A stretch of 62,594 bases of DNA from Shewanella indica (GCF_002836975.1 NZ_NIJK01000021.1:1-62594), one strand, 5' to 3'. Positions 37,676 through 48,450 are shown, counted from the first letter of the stretch. Translations and numbers: made by a program. Notes: generated by a model not told the origin, from the sequence alone.

Positions 37676-38542
37676 ATGGATATCAGTATTGAGCTAGTAA
37701 ACAAAGATGCGACCCGACAGGCTTTGACTGTTGAGCAATGGCAGTTTGCCGGTGGTGAGCAGCATGTGCGTTTGGCAGGTTTTGATCGACAACAGCTACA
37801 GAGCGCGATTATCTACGCCAGGTTGCAGAGCAGTGATGCCATCATGCAGCTGCTGCTGATCAAAGATGCTTTGGACCGCGCCGCCCCCGGCATTCAGGTT
37901 TCACTGCAACTTCCCTATTTCCCCTATGCCCGCCAAGACAGGGTTTGCGTCGCCGGTGAGGCCTTTTCCGCCGCCGTGATGGCGGGGTTGCTGCGAAATG
38001 CCGGCTTCAGCCAGATCCGCTGCTGGGATCTGCACTCGGTGGTCAGTGAGCAACTGCTGGAGGCCGAGCAGGTACATCAGGCGCAGCTGGTTTGTCAGTT
38101 TGCGCAGCTGAAGCAGTGGCTGCAAACCCACCAGGCGGCACTGCTTGCGCCGGACAAGGGCGCCAGCCACAAGATAGCCAAGGTTGCCGATGCGCTGAGT
38201 GCCGCCGGGATTGAGGCCGAAGTGTTTCAGGCCAGTAAACGCCGGGATCCGGCGACGGGCGCCATATTGGCATCCGAGTTGGACGCCGATGTCGCTGGCC
38301 GCAGTCTGCTGATCCTGGATGATATTTGTGACGGTGGCAGAACCTTTATCGAGCTGGCGCGGCTTTTGAAACAAAAAGGCGCCGCCCGAGTGGGACTCTA
38401 TGTGACCCATGGCCTGTTTTCCCGCGGAATCGAACCGCTGGAAGGTTTGATTGATGCCGTGTTTACCACAGATTCGCTGCGCCCATTGCATCCGTTTGAG
38501 TCGCAAATTGTCGAGCTGCACACCTTGAAACTGTTTGAATAA
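37676..38542 (+). CDS. prs: Ribose-phosphate pyrophosphokinase paralogue of the NAD salvage operon
   Basis: 288 residues from the ATG at 37676 (MDISIELVNKDATRQ). A GTG ten codons upstream lies inside the operator and is unlikely. PRPP synthetase fold: LPYFPYARQDRVCVAGEAFSA (flexible loop and ATP region), CWDLHSV, LAPDKGASHKIAKV, and the PRPP loop LLILDDICDGGRTFIELA near residue 215. Shorter and diverged from the housekeeping Prs (315 in E. coli), so it is probably a dedicated supplier of PRPP to NadV, encoded 12 bp downstream. Controlled by NrtR sites. Confidence 0.9.
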   Translation: MDISIELVNKDATRQALTVEQWQFAGGEQHVRLAGFDRQQLQSAIIYARLQSSDAIMQLLLIKDALDRAAPGIQVSLQLPYFPYARQDRVCVAGEAFSAAVMAGLLRNAGFSQIRCWDLHSVVSEQLLEAEQVHQAQLVCQFAQLKQWLQTHQAALLAPDKGASHKIAKVADALSAAGIEAEVFQASKRRDPATGAILASELDADVAGRSLLILDDICDGGRTFIELARLLKQKGAARVGLYVTHGLFSRGIEPLEGLIDAVFTTDSLRPLHPFESQIVELHTLKLFE

Positions 38543-38554
38543 AAGGAGTTTATT

Positions 38555-40135
38555 ATGAGTATCATCGCCCCCTCAATGCAGAAGGATGTCTACAAAGAGT
38601 TTCATGGTCGCGCCTATCATCCTCAGGTGACAGAGGTGTATGCCAACTTCACTTCCCGCAGCGGTCGCAATGCCAACATAATGGATAATGACAAAGTCGC
38701 CTTTATTGGACTGCAGTATTTTATCAAGAGCTATTTGATGGAGGAGTGGGACAGCTTCTTTCGTCAGCCCAAGGCGCAGGCCGTGGCCGCCCATAAGCGC
38801 ATACTCAGTGCCATGCTGGGGTACAGCGTCGATGTTTCTTATCTGGAAAAACTCCACGACCTTGGGTATTTACCGCTGAGGATCAAGGCGTTGGAAGAGG
38901 GCACTCTGGTGCCTTATCTGGTGCCGCCGTTGACCATAGTCAACACCCATCCGGATTTCCCCTGGCTGACCAACATGATAGAAACTGTGCTCAGTTGTGA
39001 AAACTGGCCGATACAAACCAGTGCCACCACGGCCGTTGCTTACCTGCGTACTTTTAAAGAGTTCGCCGACAAGACAGGCTTGCCCGCCGAGATGATAGCG
39101 TTTCAGGGGCATGACTTCAGTTTTCGCGGCATGTTCGGTAAGCAGGCCGCCGCCATGAGTGGTTTTGGCCATCTAGCCAGCGGTTTTGTTGGAACCGACA
39201 CCATTCCGGCGGTGCTGTTTGCCGAGAAGTACTATGGTGCCGATGTCGATAAGGAGTTGGTCGGCGCCTCAGTGGATGCCACCGAGCACTCGGTGACCTG
39301 TTCCTGGATCCTCGAAGGGGAGATCGCCTTCTTCCGTTATCTGATGCAGACCCAGTCTCCCAAGGGGATCCTCAGTGTGGTGTCCGATACCTGGGATTTC
39401 TGGACTCTGGTGACTCAATACTTACCTGAACTCAAGCAGGAGATCCTCGAGCGTGACGGCACCCTGGTGATCCGTCCCGATTCCGGTGATCCTGTGACCA
39501 TTCTCAGCGGTTATAAGCTGGCGCCTGAATCACTTATCCGCGAATGCGGCCTGGATGAAGCCTTGCAAAAGGCGGCCGATAGCGGTTATGAGGCGATAAG
39601 TTGGTATGGTGAGTTTATCGGTCTGCAGCGTCAAATCCTGATGGCTTGCGAGGTGAAGGGGCTTATCGAGTGCCTGTGGGACATTTTTGGTGGCACCTTG
39701 ACCGACAAGGGTTACAAGCTATTGGATAGCCATGTGGGTGCCATCTATGGCGATGCCATCACGCTTGAGCGCCAACGACAAATACTGCAGCGTTTAATGG
39801 ATAAAGGTTTTGCTTCCAAAGTCGTGCTGGGGATTGGCTCATACAGCTATCAGTATGTCACCCGAGATACCCATGGCTCGGCAGTCAAGGCGACTCATGT
39901 GATAAAAGACGGCGAGCCGCTGGCTATTTTCAAGGCGCCCAAGACAGATAACCAAAAGCGTTCCGCCAAAGGGCTACTGCAAGTGGTTATGCAAGACGGG
40001 GAGCTGGTGCTGAGAGACGATGTTTCGGTGACTGAAGAAGCCCAGGGGCTGCTGCAAACCGTTTATGAGGATGGCAAACTACTTCGCGAAACCAATCTGG
40101 CCGAGATACGTCAACGGGTGGCGGCGCAGCTGTGA
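38555..40135 (+). CDS. nadV: Nicotinamide phosphoribosyltransferase
   Basis: 526 residues, AAGGAG before the ATG. It has the NAMPT/NadV layout: DVYKEFHGRAYHPQVTEVYANFTSRSGR, YLVPPLTIVNTHPDFPWLTNMIET, and HDFSFRGMFGKQAAAMSGFGHLASGF. The phosphate and substrate regions VIRPDSGDPVTIL (about residue 307) and DIFGGTLTDKGYKLLDSHVGAIYGDAI follow, and VLGIGSYSYQYVTRDTHG. It makes NMN from nicotinamide and PRPP, a one-step route to NAD with NMN adenylyltransferase. Cotranscribed with the PRPP synthetase gene. Confidence 0.96.
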   Translation: MSIIAPSMQKDVYKEFHGRAYHPQVTEVYANFTSRSGRNANIMDNDKVAFIGLQYFIKSYLMEEWDSFFRQPKAQAVAAHKRILSAMLGYSVDVSYLEKLHDLGYLPLRIKALEEGTLVPYLVPPLTIVNTHPDFPWLTNMIETVLSCENWPIQTSATTAVAYLRTFKEFADKTGLPAEMIAFQGHDFSFRGMFGKQAAAMSGFGHLASGFVGTDTIPAVLFAEKYYGADVDKELVGASVDATEHSVTCSWILEGEIAFFRYLMQTQSPKGILSVVSDTWDFWTLVTQYLPELKQEILERDGTLVIRPDSGDPVTILSGYKLAPESLIRECGLDEALQKAADSGYEAISWYGEFIGLQRQILMACEVKGLIECLWDIFGGTLTDKGYKLLDSHVGAIYGDAITLERQRQILQRLMDKGFASKVVLGIGSYSYQYVTRDTHGSAVKATHVIKDGEPLAIFKAPKTDNQKRSAKGLLQVVMQDGELVLRDDVSVTEEAQGLLQTVYEDGKLLRETNLAEIRQRVAAQL

Positions 40136-40166
40136 AGCCTTGATTCAATGGCCCCAGTGGGCAGGG

Positions 40167-40466
40167 TCAGACATCGATATCTATGATCTGACCCTTGCCT
40201 TCTTCTTGAGGCCTGGATTCATTTTTTGCCTCATCTTCCCTACGACGGTTATGTTTGCGCCGCTCGCGGGCAAAGCCTTTTTGTTCTTTGCGGCGATCGC
40301 CGATTCTTTCACGTTTGTCTATCTCGGGAGGCAGTTGCGATTGCGGGGCTTCGTGGCTGTCGGGCGCTATAGCTGAGCTGGTCTTGACCTGCTCCACTTC
40401 GCGTTTGGGCTGAAATACCGCTTTGACCGGGCGTGCCAACATGGCGTAAATGCTGTCTAATCCCAT
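40167..40466 (-). CDS. Highly charged hypothetical protein (99 aa)
   Basis: 99 residues; GGGGGGAC lies 5 bases before the ATG (40466), which supports translation. The N-terminus (MGLDSIYAMLARPVKAVFQPK) could form a short amphipathic helix. The remainder is low-complexity and polar: a central Ala/Pro stretch and a Arg/Lys/Glu-rich end (DRRKEQKGFARERRKHNRRREDEAK), finishing GQIIDIDV. Probably disordered. I recognise no family; a peripheral membrane or RNA-binding role is only a guess. It faces nadV tail to tail, 31 bp apart. Confidence 0.65.
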   Translation of the reverse strand: MGLDSIYAMLARPVKAVFQPKREVEQVKTSSAIAPDSHEAPQSQLPPEIDKRERIGDRRKEQKGFARERRKHNRRREDEAKNESRPQEEGKGQIIDIDV

Positions 40467-40946
40467 GATGTCCCCCCTGATTTAACGGTGTTTTTTTAGT
40501 TGAACACCGCATTGTCTGTAAGCCTTATATCCTTTTATCGGCCAGGAGTGTTTAAAATTTAGACTGTTATTGTTGTTTCTGGTTCCTTGGGCTTTTGGGG
40601 TAAGAATAAATTGCTTCTTTGCATTCACAATAGCGGTTCGCCGAATGACCTGACGGCTTTAGGTTATAAGGGGTAAATCTGCTTTTCTGTGCCTTTAGTG
40701 TTTTGTTCTGGGTTCTTGGAGCCATGACAAAGTTTGCGCTGGATCGTATTACTCACATGCTCAATTTTGGGAAACTTCTCCACAATCATCTCTTTTCACT
40801 GTGAAAATCTTCTTGGCCTGTGTCGAAATTTTCCCCTGACAGGTGCGTTTGCACCACTTTTTGCCACTTGGAATTCGCTAATGTAAAAAATGTTGTGACA
40901 CGCTGCTAACCCGCTTGGTGACTGGCTTTATTCGAGTTTGCATTGC

Positions 40947-40976
40947 TTGACAATCCTTGTTGACTGTCCCTAAACT
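40947..40976 (+). promoter_or_regulatory. Promoter of the dcw cluster (Pmra)
   Basis: TTGACA (40947-40952) and TAAACT (40971-40976) are 18 bp apart. Transcription would start about 40983, at the first of the three MraZ repeats. Confidence 0.65.
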
Positions 40977-40983
40977 TAGCATC

Positions 40984-41008
40984 TGTGGGAATTTGTGGAT
41001 ATTTGTGG
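40984..41008 (+). promoter_or_regulatory. Triple MraZ-binding repeat
   Basis: TGTGG occurs at 40984, 40994 and 41004 with exact 10-bp periodicity, one helical turn apart. MraZ in other bacteria binds three TGGG/GTGG-type direct repeats with this spacing just downstream of its own promoter. It lies 30 bp before the mraZ start, so autorepression is expected. Confidence 0.85.
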
Positions 41009-41037
41009 ATCTATTAACTGAACAAGGATGAAACCAA

Positions 41038-41496
41038 GTGTTTTCCGGCGCAAGTGCTTTGAATCTGGATGCCAAGGGGCGGATCGCTATGCCAACGCGA
41101 TACCGCGAGCCTCTGCATGCCGATCATCAGGGCAAGCTGGTGATTACTGTGGATATCCAATCTCCCTGTCTGTTGATCTATCCGGTAAACGAATGGAACA
41201 AAGTTGCCGACAAACTGCTCGGTTTGTCTGATTTCCAACCGCAGGAGCGGGCGATGAAACGCCTGATGCTGGGTTATGCCCAGGAATGTGAGTTGGATAC
41301 CAATGGCCGGGTTTTGTTGACTCCGCCGCTCAGACAATATGCCTCCTTGGAAAAGAAGACCATGTTGGTCGGGCAGTTGAACAAATTCGAACTCTGGGAT
41401 GAACAGGTCTGGCAGCAGCAGTTGGCCGACAGCCTGGAGATGATTAAGAGCCAGGGATTGACCGCCAGTGAGCGGCTGGCCGATTTCTCACTCTGA
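41038..41496 (+). CDS. mraZ: Transcriptional regulator MraZ
   Basis: 152 residues beginning at GTG (41038, [22 protein letters not shown]), with AAGGAT upstream. Two SpoVT/AbrB-like half-domains each carry the DxxGR loop: [10 protein letters not shown] (about 9-18) and [11 protein letters not shown] (about 86-96). It forms ring-shaped oligomers that bind the repeats upstream and repress the dcw operon. First gene of the cluster. Confidence 0.97.
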   Translation: MFSGASALNLDAKGRIAMPTRYREPLHADHQGKLVITVDIQSPCLLIYPVNEWNKVADKLLGLSDFQPQERAMKRLMLGYAQECELDTNGRVLLTPPLRQYASLEKKTMLVGQLNKFELWDEQVWQQQLADSLEMIKSQGLTASERLADFSL

Positions 41497-41525
41497 TGAG
41501 TGAGACCAGATTAAAGAAGAGAGTG

Positions 41526-42467
41526 ATGAGCCAAAACTTTGCCCACCTGTCTGTCCTGCTTCAAGAAACGGTAGACGGGCTCAATATCCGCCCAGATGGC
41601 ATCTATATCGACGGTACTTTCGGTCGGGGTGGACACTCACGTCAGATCCTTGCCCGCCTGGGGCCTCAAGGGCGGCTGATCGCCATCGACAGAGACCCGG
41701 CGGCCATTGAAGCCGCGAAACAGTTCGCCGATGACCCGCGTTTCTCCATAGTTCATGGCGGTTTCGGCCAGTTGGCCGATTATGTTGAGCAACTTGGGCT
41801 AGTGGGCAAGATAGACGGCGTCTTGCTGGATCTCGGTGTGTCATCGCCGCAACTGGACGATGCCGAACGTGGCTTTAGTTTTCTGCGTGATGGCCCACTC
41901 GATATGCGGATGGATAACAGTCAAGGGCAAACGGCGGCGCAGTGGCTCGCCAGAGCAGAGATTGAAGATATGGCCTGGGTGTTCAAGACCTATGGTGAAG
42001 AGAAAAATGCCCGCCATATTGCCCGTTGCATCGCCGCTGACCGTGATGAAAAACCGTTTTTACGCACCAAAGATTTGGCCGGCTTGATCGAAAGGATCAC
42101 CAAACACAAAGAACGTAACAAGCATCCGGCAACCCGGGTGTTTCAGGCGATTCGTATCTATATCAACAGCGAGCTGGATCAGATAGATCAGGCGCTGGAA
42201 GGTGCATTGAAGGTACTGGCGCCCAAGGGCCGACTGTCGATCATCAGCTTCCATTCTCTTGAAGATCGCATGGTGAAGCGCTTTATCCGCCGTCACAGCA
42301 AAGGCGAGGAAGTGCCTTACGGCTTGCCGGTGACCGAGGCCGAGCTCAACCGCTCACGGCAGTTGTTGCCCATAGGCAAGGCGATGAAACCGTCGGATGA
42401 AGAGATTGCCGTTAATGCCCGGGCCCGCAGTTCTGTACTCAGAATTGCCGAGCGTTTGCCCTACTGA
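41526..42467 (+). CDS. rsmH: 16S rRNA (cytosine1402-N4)-methyltransferase
   Basis: 313 residues from the ATG at 41526 ([21 protein letters not shown]), the same length as E. coli RsmH (MraW). The frame also has an ATG at 41496 overlapping the mraZ stop (TGATG), which would add ten residues lacking in homologues. SAM site: [18 protein letters not shown] and [12 protein letters not shown]; the catalytic and RNA region includes [18 protein letters not shown]. It methylates C1402 in the ribosomal decoding centre. The name mraW is an older synonym. Confidence 0.95.
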   Translation: MSQNFAHLSVLLQETVDGLNIRPDGIYIDGTFGRGGHSRQILARLGPQGRLIAIDRDPAAIEAAKQFADDPRFSIVHGGFGQLADYVEQLGLVGKIDGVLLDLGVSSPQLDDAERGFSFLRDGPLDMRMDNSQGQTAAQWLARAEIEDMAWVFKTYGEEKNARHIARCIAADRDEKPFLRTKDLAGLIERITKHKERNKHPATRVFQAIRIYINSELDQIDQALEGALKVLAPKGRLSIISFHSLEDRMVKRFIRRHSKGEEVPYGLPVTEAELNRSRQLLPIGKAMKPSDEEIAVNARARSSVLRIAERLPY

Positions 42468-42474
42468 GGTGGCG

Positions 42475-42789
42475 GTGAGTAAGTCGCAACTCAATCTGGC
42501 GCGCATAGTGCTGCGGGATCTTTGGCAGCACAAATGGATTTTTTTGCTGGGCATGCTGGTGTTGGGGAATGCGGTTGCCGTGGTATATACCAGCCACATC
42601 AGTCGTACCCAGACCAGTGAGTTGGACAAGCTGTTACAGGAAAGGGATCGCTTGGATATCGAATGGCGCAACCTTTTGCTGGAAGAACAGTCGCAGGCTG
42701 AGCACAGCCGGATAACCCGGATTGCGACCAAGGAATTGGACATGATAAGGCCCTTACCCAATGAAGAGGTGGTAGTGAGACTTCCATGA
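42475..42789 (+). CDS. ftsL: Cell division protein FtsL
   Basis: 104 residues if started at the GTG 42475 (MSKSQLNLARIVLRDLW). A GAGG lies 5 bases before it, within the end of rsmH; another GTG two codons earlier (42469) is an alternative. Layout: a short cytosolic tail, one membrane helix (HKWIFLLGMLVLGNAVAVVYTS), and a periplasmic coiled coil (SELDKLLQERDRLDIEWRNLLLEE) that pairs with FtsB and recruits FtsWI. The stop overlaps ftsI by ATGA. Confidence 0.92.
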   Translation: MSKSQLNLARIVLRDLWQHKWIFLLGMLVLGNAVAVVYTSHISRTQTSELDKLLQERDRLDIEWRNLLLEEQSQAEHSRITRIATKELDMIRPLPNEEVVVRLP

Positions 42790-44522
42790 GAAAACAGGCT
42801 AAAAGGATTCAAAAGCCCCAACTGATCCACTGGCGACTGCAGGTGGTGGTGGCTTTTGTTTGTCTGTTGTTTGTCTCACTGGTGGGACGCGCTGCCTACA
42901 TTCAGGTAATAGAGCCGGAAAAACTGCGTCATGAGAGTGATATGCGCACTTTGCGAACCACTTCCAACCAGGTGCAAAGAGGGCTTATTACCGACCGCAA
43001 CGGCGAAATGTTGGCCGTCAGTGTGCCGGTGCGTGCTGTCTACGCCGACCCCAAGGTGGTTCACGACAAGGATGGCTTCAATGACATGCGCCGCTGGCGG
43101 GCGCTGGCCGATGTATTGCACGAGCCGCTGGATGAGTTGCTGGCAAGAGTGCAGTCCAACCCCAGGAAACGCTTTACCTATCTCAAGCGCCAGGTTACCC
43201 CGGCGGTCGCGCACTATATCGAGCAGCTGAAGCTACCCGGTATCTACCTTAAGTCCGAGTCACGCCGTTACTATCCGGCTGGCGAGATCAGTGCTCAGCT
43301 GGTCGGGATCACCAATATCGATGATGTCGGCATCGAAGGCATTGAAAACACCTACAATAGTTGGCTGACAGGCACTCCCTCCAAACAGAAAGTGCGCAAG
43401 TCCCGTGACGGCCGGGTGGTTGAGCGGCTGGATATCATCCAGGAGGGCGAGAGTCCCAACGATCTGGTGCTCAGCATAGATCAGCGTATTCAGCAGTTGG
43501 CTTACCGTGAGCTCAAGCGTGCCACCGAAATGAACCAGGCAACATCCGGTTCCGTGGTGGTACTGGATGTGCACACGGGTGAAGTGCTGGCTATGGTCAA
43601 CACCCCCTCCTATAACCCCAACTCGCGGGAAAACCTGCAGAGCCACAGGATGCGTAACCGTGCCCTGACAGACACCTTTGAGCCGGGTTCGACGGTGAAA
43701 CCCTTTGTGGTGGTGGCAGCGTTGGAGGCCGGGATCGTCAAGAATGATGAGCTGATCCCGACATCACCCGGTTGGATGCGTATTGGTGGCCGGCAGGTGC
43801 GGGATGTCCGCAACTATGGCGATATGTCATTGGCGAAGATTTTGATCAAGTCCAGTAACGTGGGGATCAGTAAGTTGGCGCTGGAAATGCCGGTGCAGCA
43901 ACTGCTGGGCACCTATCAGTCCATGGGGCTCGGCAACTATTCAGGGATCAACCTGACCGGCGAGAGTGCCGGTTTGGTGCAGGACAGACACAGATGGTCT
44001 GACTTTGAACGGGCGACTCTATCTTTTGGCTATGGTCTGACAGCCACCCCGCTGCAGTTGGCGCGAATGTACGCCACTCTGGGCAGCGGCGGCATACTTT
44101 ACCCGGTATCGATTCTTAAACTGAAGCAACCGCCGGAAGGCACCCGGGTGATAGCCCCGGACGTGGCCCGTGATGTGATCAACATGTTGGTGGGCGTGAC
44201 CGAAAAGGGTGGCACAGGTACCCGGGCTCATATTGAGGGTTATCCGGTCGCCGGTAAGTCGGGCACCAGTCGTAAGGCGATAGCCGGTGGTTATGGCGAT
44301 GATTATGTCGCCCTGTTTGCCGGTGTTGCGCCGGCCAACAACCCCAGACTCGCCATGGTGGTGGTGATCAACGAGCCCAAAGGGGACAGATATTACGGCG
44401 GCGTGGTGGCGGCACCTGTGTTTGGCAAGGTGATGTCCGGCGCGTTGCAGATGTTGAATGTGGAGCCTGTGAGTGATGATGCTCGCGTACAACTGGCTCA
44501 GGTACCTAGGAGAGCAGAATGA
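42786..44522 (+). CDS. ftsI: Septal peptidoglycan transpeptidase FtsI (PBP3)
   Basis: 578 residues. The N-terminal anchor helix ([24 protein letters not shown]) is followed by the pedestal domain and a class B transpeptidase. Catalytic motifs are Ser302-Thr-Val-Lys305 ([10 protein letters not shown]), SSN ([10 protein letters not shown]) and KSGT ([10 protein letters not shown]). Beta-lactams acylate Ser302. It works with FtsW at the septum. The start overlaps ftsL and the stop overlaps murE (ATGA), a sign of tight coupling. Confidence 0.97.
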   Translation: MRKQAKRIQKPQLIHWRLQVVVAFVCLLFVSLVGRAAYIQVIEPEKLRHESDMRTLRTTSNQVQRGLITDRNGEMLAVSVPVRAVYADPKVVHDKDGFNDMRRWRALADVLHEPLDELLARVQSNPRKRFTYLKRQVTPAVAHYIEQLKLPGIYLKSESRRYYPAGEISAQLVGITNIDDVGIEGIENTYNSWLTGTPSKQKVRKSRDGRVVERLDIIQEGESPNDLVLSIDQRIQQLAYRELKRATEMNQATSGSVVVLDVHTGEVLAMVNTPSYNPNSRENLQSHRMRNRALTDTFEPGSTVKPFVVVAALEAGIVKNDELIPTSPGWMRIGGRQVRDVRNYGDMSLAKILIKSSNVGISKLALEMPVQQLLGTYQSMGLGNYSGINLTGESAGLVQDRHRWSDFERATLSFGYGLTATPLQLARMYATLGSGGILYPVSILKLKQPPEGTRVIAPDVARDVINMLVGVTEKGGTGTRAHIEGYPVAGKSGTSRKAIAGGYGDDYVALFAGVAPANNPRLAMVVVINEPKGDRYYGGVVAAPVFGKVMSGALQMLNVEPVSDDARVQLAQVPRRAE

Positions 44523-45988
44523 TGTTATTGCGGGATCTGCTGGCTCCCTGGTTTCATTACTCCGGCGTGGAGGCGGTGGCCGAGCCCTGTCTCGACAGTC
44601 GGAAAGTAGTTGAAGGTGGCCTTTTCGTGGCCGTTCCCGGACATCAGGCCGATGGTCGGGAGTATGTTGCCGCCGCCTTCAACAAGGGAGCCGCGGCTGC
44701 CTTGTTGCATACGGACGATCCGGATGCCCACGGCAAGGTAGAGCGGGAGCAAGGCTTAACCATTTATTTTTTTCAACTGAGTCGGCAGCTATCGGCGCTG
44801 GCTGCCCAGTTCTATGGCATTCACGCGGCCAAGCCACGTTTGGTGGGGATTACCGGCACCAATGGCAAGACTTCCGTCAGCCAGCTAATCGCCCAGTGGG
44901 TGTCTTTGCTCGGCGAAAAGGCCGGTGTCATGGGCACTTTGGGGAACGGTTTGCTGGGGGAACTCCAGCAAGCGACCAATACTACCAGTGATGCCTTGGC
45001 CGTAATGGCCCGGCTCAAGGCTTTTGAGCAGATGGATGTCAGCGTCTGTGCCATGGAAGTATCCAGCCACGGTTTGGTGCAGGGACGGGTAGAAGCCGCG
45101 CCCTTTGAAGTGGCAGTGTTTACCAACCTGAGCCGGGATCATTTGGATTATCACCAGACTATGGAGGCTTATGCCGCCGCCAAATTGAGGCTAATGCGGT
45201 TTGCCAGTCTCAAACACGCTGTGATTAACCTAGATGACGCCACAGGACAGGCTTGGTTTGAGGAATTACCCAAGGCCAAGTTGCTCGGCTATAGCATTAA
45301 GCAAGATCCCAGAGCGGCAGTTATTGCTGTTAACCCTCAATATCACGCCAAGGGCGTACGCGCCGAGATCCACTGGCCGGAAGGTAAAGGTGTGCTGGAA
45401 ACCCCGCTGCTGGGCGAATTCAATCTCTCCAATCTGTTGGCGGCGTTGACGGCGCTCTATGCCATGGGTTATCCGCTGCAAAAGCTGCTGTCGCTGTCAC
45501 CGGCTCTGAAACCCGTGCCCGGACGGATGGAGTGTTTCCCGTCGAGAATAGGTTTTTCGCTGGTGGTGGATTATGCCCACACCCCGGATGCGCTGGAGCA
45601 AGCGCTCAAGGCGCTGCGGCTGCATACCGACAACCGCCTCTGGTGTGTCTTTGGTTGCGGCGGCGATCGTGACAAGGGCAAGCGGCCGCTGATGGCCCGC
45701 GCCGCCGAGGCTTTTGCCGATCGCTTGATGGTCACCAGCGACAATACTCGCAGCGAAGATCCGCAAACCATCATTGATGAAGTTATGGCCGGGCTGACTC
45801 GCCCCGAGTCGGCACTCTCCTGTGTCGATAGGGTGACCGCCATTAAACAGGTTTGCGCCCAGGCCGAGGCGGGAGATGTGATCTTATTAGCCGGTAAAGG
45901 GCATGAAACCTATCAGGAAGTTGCAGGAAGCCGTCACCACTATGATGAGCGGGCCTTGGCACTGGAACTTAGCGGAGGCAAGGCATGA
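44519..45988 (+). CDS. murE: UDP-MurNAc-L-Ala-D-Glu ligase MurE
   Basis: 489 residues of the Mur ligase family. ATP loop [18 protein letters not shown] (about residue 108), [34 protein letters not shown], and GRMECFPS from the C-terminal half. It adds meso-diaminopimelate to UDP-MurNAc-Ala-Glu. The diaminopimelate-recognition motif, DNPR in most Gram-negative MurE, reads Asp408-Asn-Thr-Arg411 ([11 protein letters not shown]). Arg, the key contact with the substrate carboxylate, is retained, so DAP specificity is still expected. Overlaps ftsI and murF by ATGA. Confidence 0.96.
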   Translation: MMLLRDLLAPWFHYSGVEAVAEPCLDSRKVVEGGLFVAVPGHQADGREYVAAAFNKGAAAALLHTDDPDAHGKVEREQGLTIYFFQLSRQLSALAAQFYGIHAAKPRLVGITGTNGKTSVSQLIAQWVSLLGEKAGVMGTLGNGLLGELQQATNTTSDALAVMARLKAFEQMDVSVCAMEVSSHGLVQGRVEAAPFEVAVFTNLSRDHLDYHQTMEAYAAAKLRLMRFASLKHAVINLDDATGQAWFEELPKAKLLGYSIKQDPRAAVIAVNPQYHAKGVRAEIHWPEGKGVLETPLLGEFNLSNLLAALTALYAMGYPLQKLLSLSPALKPVPGRMECFPSRIGFSLVVDYAHTPDALEQALKALRLHTDNRLWCVFGCGGDRDKGKRPLMARAAEAFADRLMVTSDNTRSEDPQTIIDEVMAGLTRPESALSCVDRVTAIKQVCAQAEAGDVILLAGKGHETYQEVAGSRHHYDERALALELSGGKA

Positions 45989-47361
45989 TCCCTTTGACCC
46001 TGCAACAAATAGCAACGGCGCTGAATGCCAAATTGATTCCGGCAACTGCCGCAGAGCAGCTGATTGAGAGTGTCAGCACAGATAGCCGCGATATAGGCAC
46101 CCAAGGTTTGTTTATCGCCCTCAAGGGTGAGCGTTTCGACGCCCATGAGTTTGCGCCAACGGCGGTCAAAAATGGCGCCGCGGCGCTTCTGGTCAGCCGC
46201 GAGTTGGCACTCGATGTGCCGCAGCTGCTGGTGGCCGACCCTCACCAGGCCCTGGGGCAACTGGCGGCTATGGTACGCAGCCTGGTATCACTCAAGTGTG
46301 TTGCCTTGACCGGCTCCAACGGCAAGACCAGCGTCAAGGAGATGTTGGCGACCATATTGTCGCAACATGCCAAGGTGCTCTACACAGCCGGTAACTTCAA
46401 CAACGATATAGGCGTGCCGCTGACAGCCTTGCGACTGGAGCCTGAACACGAATACGCGGTATTTGAGCTTGGTGCCAACCACAAGGGTGAAATTGATTAC
46501 ACCTCGGCCATAGTGCGCCCGGATGTTGCCCTAGTGAACAATGTTGCCAGCGCCCACCTCGAAGGGTTTGGCTCAGAGGCCGGTGTGGCGGCGGCCAAAT
46601 CCGAGATTTTCAATCACTTGGCCCCAGACGGCTGCGCCATTATCAATGCCGATGACAGATACGCCGAGGTAATGCGTCAGGCTGCGTTAGGCTACCGTCA
46701 GTTAAGCTATGGCATTGACGCAGCAGCCGAACTGACGGCCAAAGATTTACAGGCCGATGCCTCGGGGCGTTATCGCTGCACTCTTTGCTGGCAGCAACAG
46801 GAGTATTCGCTGGCGCTGCCGCTGGCCGGCCGACACCAGGTGGCCAATGCCCTGGCGGCAACTTCGGTTTGCCTGGCGCTGAGCCTGGATATGGCAAGCA
46901 TTATCTCTGGCTTGCAACAGATGCAGCCGGTCAAGGGACGCATGCTGCCCACTGAGCTTGGGCGAGTGCAGCTGATCGACGATAGCTATAACGCCAATCC
47001 GGCCTCGGTCAAGGCTGCGATCAACTGGCTTCACGAAATTCACGGAAATCGCATTCTGGTACTGGGCGATTTGGGGGAATTAGGCGACAATGCCCCCCTT
47101 TTGCATCGCGAGCTGGGTGAGTATGCCCGGGAGGCCGGGATAGATGCCCTGTTTTGCAGCGGTCAATTAACCCAGAACACCAGCCAGGGGTTTGGTACGG
47201 AACATCTGGATACCCAAGGGCGTTTGGTGGAAAGTTTAATCAAATATATCAATCAGTTGTCAGGGAGTGTCACTGTATTGGTCAAGGGTTCACGCAGCAT
47301 GCGTATGGAGCGTGTGGTCGAGGCCCTTAAATCAGCCTTCGGGCGTGGGGAGTTAGTGTAG
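45985..47361 (+). CDS. murF: UDP-MurNAc-tripeptide D-Ala-D-Ala ligase MurF
   Basis: 458 residues. N-terminal domain with [27 protein letters not shown], central ATP site [20 protein letters not shown] (about residue 110), then [21 protein letters not shown] and [15 protein letters not shown]. Adds the D-Ala-D-Ala dipeptide to complete the pentapeptide. No ddl gene lies in this cluster, so its substrate comes from elsewhere on the chromosome. The stop is directly followed by the ATG of mraY. Confidence 0.97.
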   Translation: MIPLTLQQIATALNAKLIPATAAEQLIESVSTDSRDIGTQGLFIALKGERFDAHEFAPTAVKNGAAALLVSRELALDVPQLLVADPHQALGQLAAMVRSLVSLKCVALTGSNGKTSVKEMLATILSQHAKVLYTAGNFNNDIGVPLTALRLEPEHEYAVFELGANHKGEIDYTSAIVRPDVALVNNVASAHLEGFGSEAGVAAAKSEIFNHLAPDGCAIINADDRYAEVMRQAALGYRQLSYGIDAAAELTAKDLQADASGRYRCTLCWQQQEYSLALPLAGRHQVANALAATSVCLALSLDMASIISGLQQMQPVKGRMLPTELGRVQLIDDSYNANPASVKAAINWLHEIHGNRILVLGDLGELGDNAPLLHRELGEYAREAGIDALFCSGQLTQNTSQGFGTEHLDTQGRLVESLIKYINQLSGSVTVLVKGSRSMRMERVVEALKSAFGRGELV

Positions 47362-48444
47362 ATGCTGGTGTATCTGGCGGAGTATCTAACCCAGTTTTAT
47401 ACCGGGTTTAACGTGTTTTCCTATTTGACCTTCAGAGCTATTCTGGGGTTGTTAACCGCCCTCAGCTTCGCGCTCTGGTGGGGGCCCAAGTTGATTGAAC
47501 GTTTGCAGCTTTTGCAGATAGGCCAGGTGGTGCGTAACGATGGCCCTGAGTCACATTTCAGTAAGCGTGGCACCCCAACAATGGGTGGATTGCTGGTGCT
47601 GGCGGGGATCTTTATCAGTGTCCTGCTGTGGGGCGATCTCGGTAACCGTTATGTCTGGGTGATGTTATTCGTTCTGGGCAGCTTTGGCCTCATCGGTTTC
47701 CTCGATGATTACCGCAAGGTGGTGCGTAAGGATCCCAAGGGGCTGGTGGCCCGTTGGAAGTACATTTTACAGTCGCTGGCGGCAATTGCTGTGGCCTTTT
47801 ATCTCTACGCCACCGCGGCCCTGCCGGGTGAAACCCAATTGGTGGTGCCTTTCTTCAAGGATGTGATGCCGCAGCTGGGGCTATTTTTTGTGGTACTGGC
47901 CTATTTCACCATAGTGGGTTCGAGCAATGCGGTTAACCTGACCGACGGCCTCGATGGCTTGGCGATTATGCCGACCGTTATGGTTGCGGCGGCGTTCGCG
48001 CTTATTGCTTACCTCTCCGGCCATGCGCAATTTGCCGGCTATCTGCATATTCCGCATCTGCCTGGCGCCGGTGAACTGGTGATTGTCTGCACCGCGATAG
48101 TCGGTGCCGGTCTTGGTTTCCTTTGGTTCAACACCTATCCGGCACAAGTGTTTATGGGCGACGTGGGCTCGTTGTCACTGGGCGCGGCGCTCGGCACCAT
48201 GGCAGTGCTGGTACGCCAGGAAATCTTGCTGGTGATCATGGGCGGTGTATTCGTAATGGAGACTGTGTCAGTCATCCTTCAGGTTGGATCCTATAAGCTG
48301 CGTGGCCAACGGATTTTCCGTATGGCACCCATACACCACCACTATGAATTGAAAGGTTGGCCCGAGCCCAGAGTGATAGTGCGTTTCTGGATTATCTCTT
48401 TGTTCCTGGTTCTGCTGGGATTGGCCACCCTGAAGTTGAGGTAA
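47362..48444 (+). CDS. mraY: Phospho-MurNAc-pentapeptide transferase MraY
   Basis: 360 residues, ten membrane helices, same length as E. coli MraY. Catalytic loops: [34 protein letters not shown] (the DDxxK motif), [14 protein letters not shown], and [20 protein letters not shown]. Transfers phospho-MurNAc-pentapeptide to undecaprenyl phosphate, making lipid I at the inner membrane. The ATG follows the murF stop with no spacer. Confidence 0.97.
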   Translation: MLVYLAEYLTQFYTGFNVFSYLTFRAILGLLTALSFALWWGPKLIERLQLLQIGQVVRNDGPESHFSKRGTPTMGGLLVLAGIFISVLLWGDLGNRYVWVMLFVLGSFGLIGFLDDYRKVVRKDPKGLVARWKYILQSLAAIAVAFYLYATAALPGETQLVVPFFKDVMPQLGLFFVVLAYFTIVGSSNAVNLTDGLDGLAIMPTVMVAAAFALIAYLSGHAQFAGYLHIPHLPGAGELVIVCTAIVGAGLGFLWFNTYPAQVFMGDVGSLSLGAALGTMAVLVRQEILLVIMGGVFVMETVSVILQVGSYKLRGQRIFRMAPIHHHYELKGWPEPRVIVRFWIISLFLVLLGLATLKLR

Positions 48445-48450
48445 ACAGTC

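Larger units (their letters stand above)
40467..41037. other. Long leader region before the dcw cluster
   Basis: 571 bp with no confident gene. It includes a 26-codon plus-strand frame at 40724-40804 with a poorly spaced GGAG, a small hairpin GGTGC-GTTT-GCACC followed by ACTTTTT (40842-40862), and the mra promoter and MraZ repeats at its right end. AT-rich compared with the genes around it. Confidence 0.5.
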
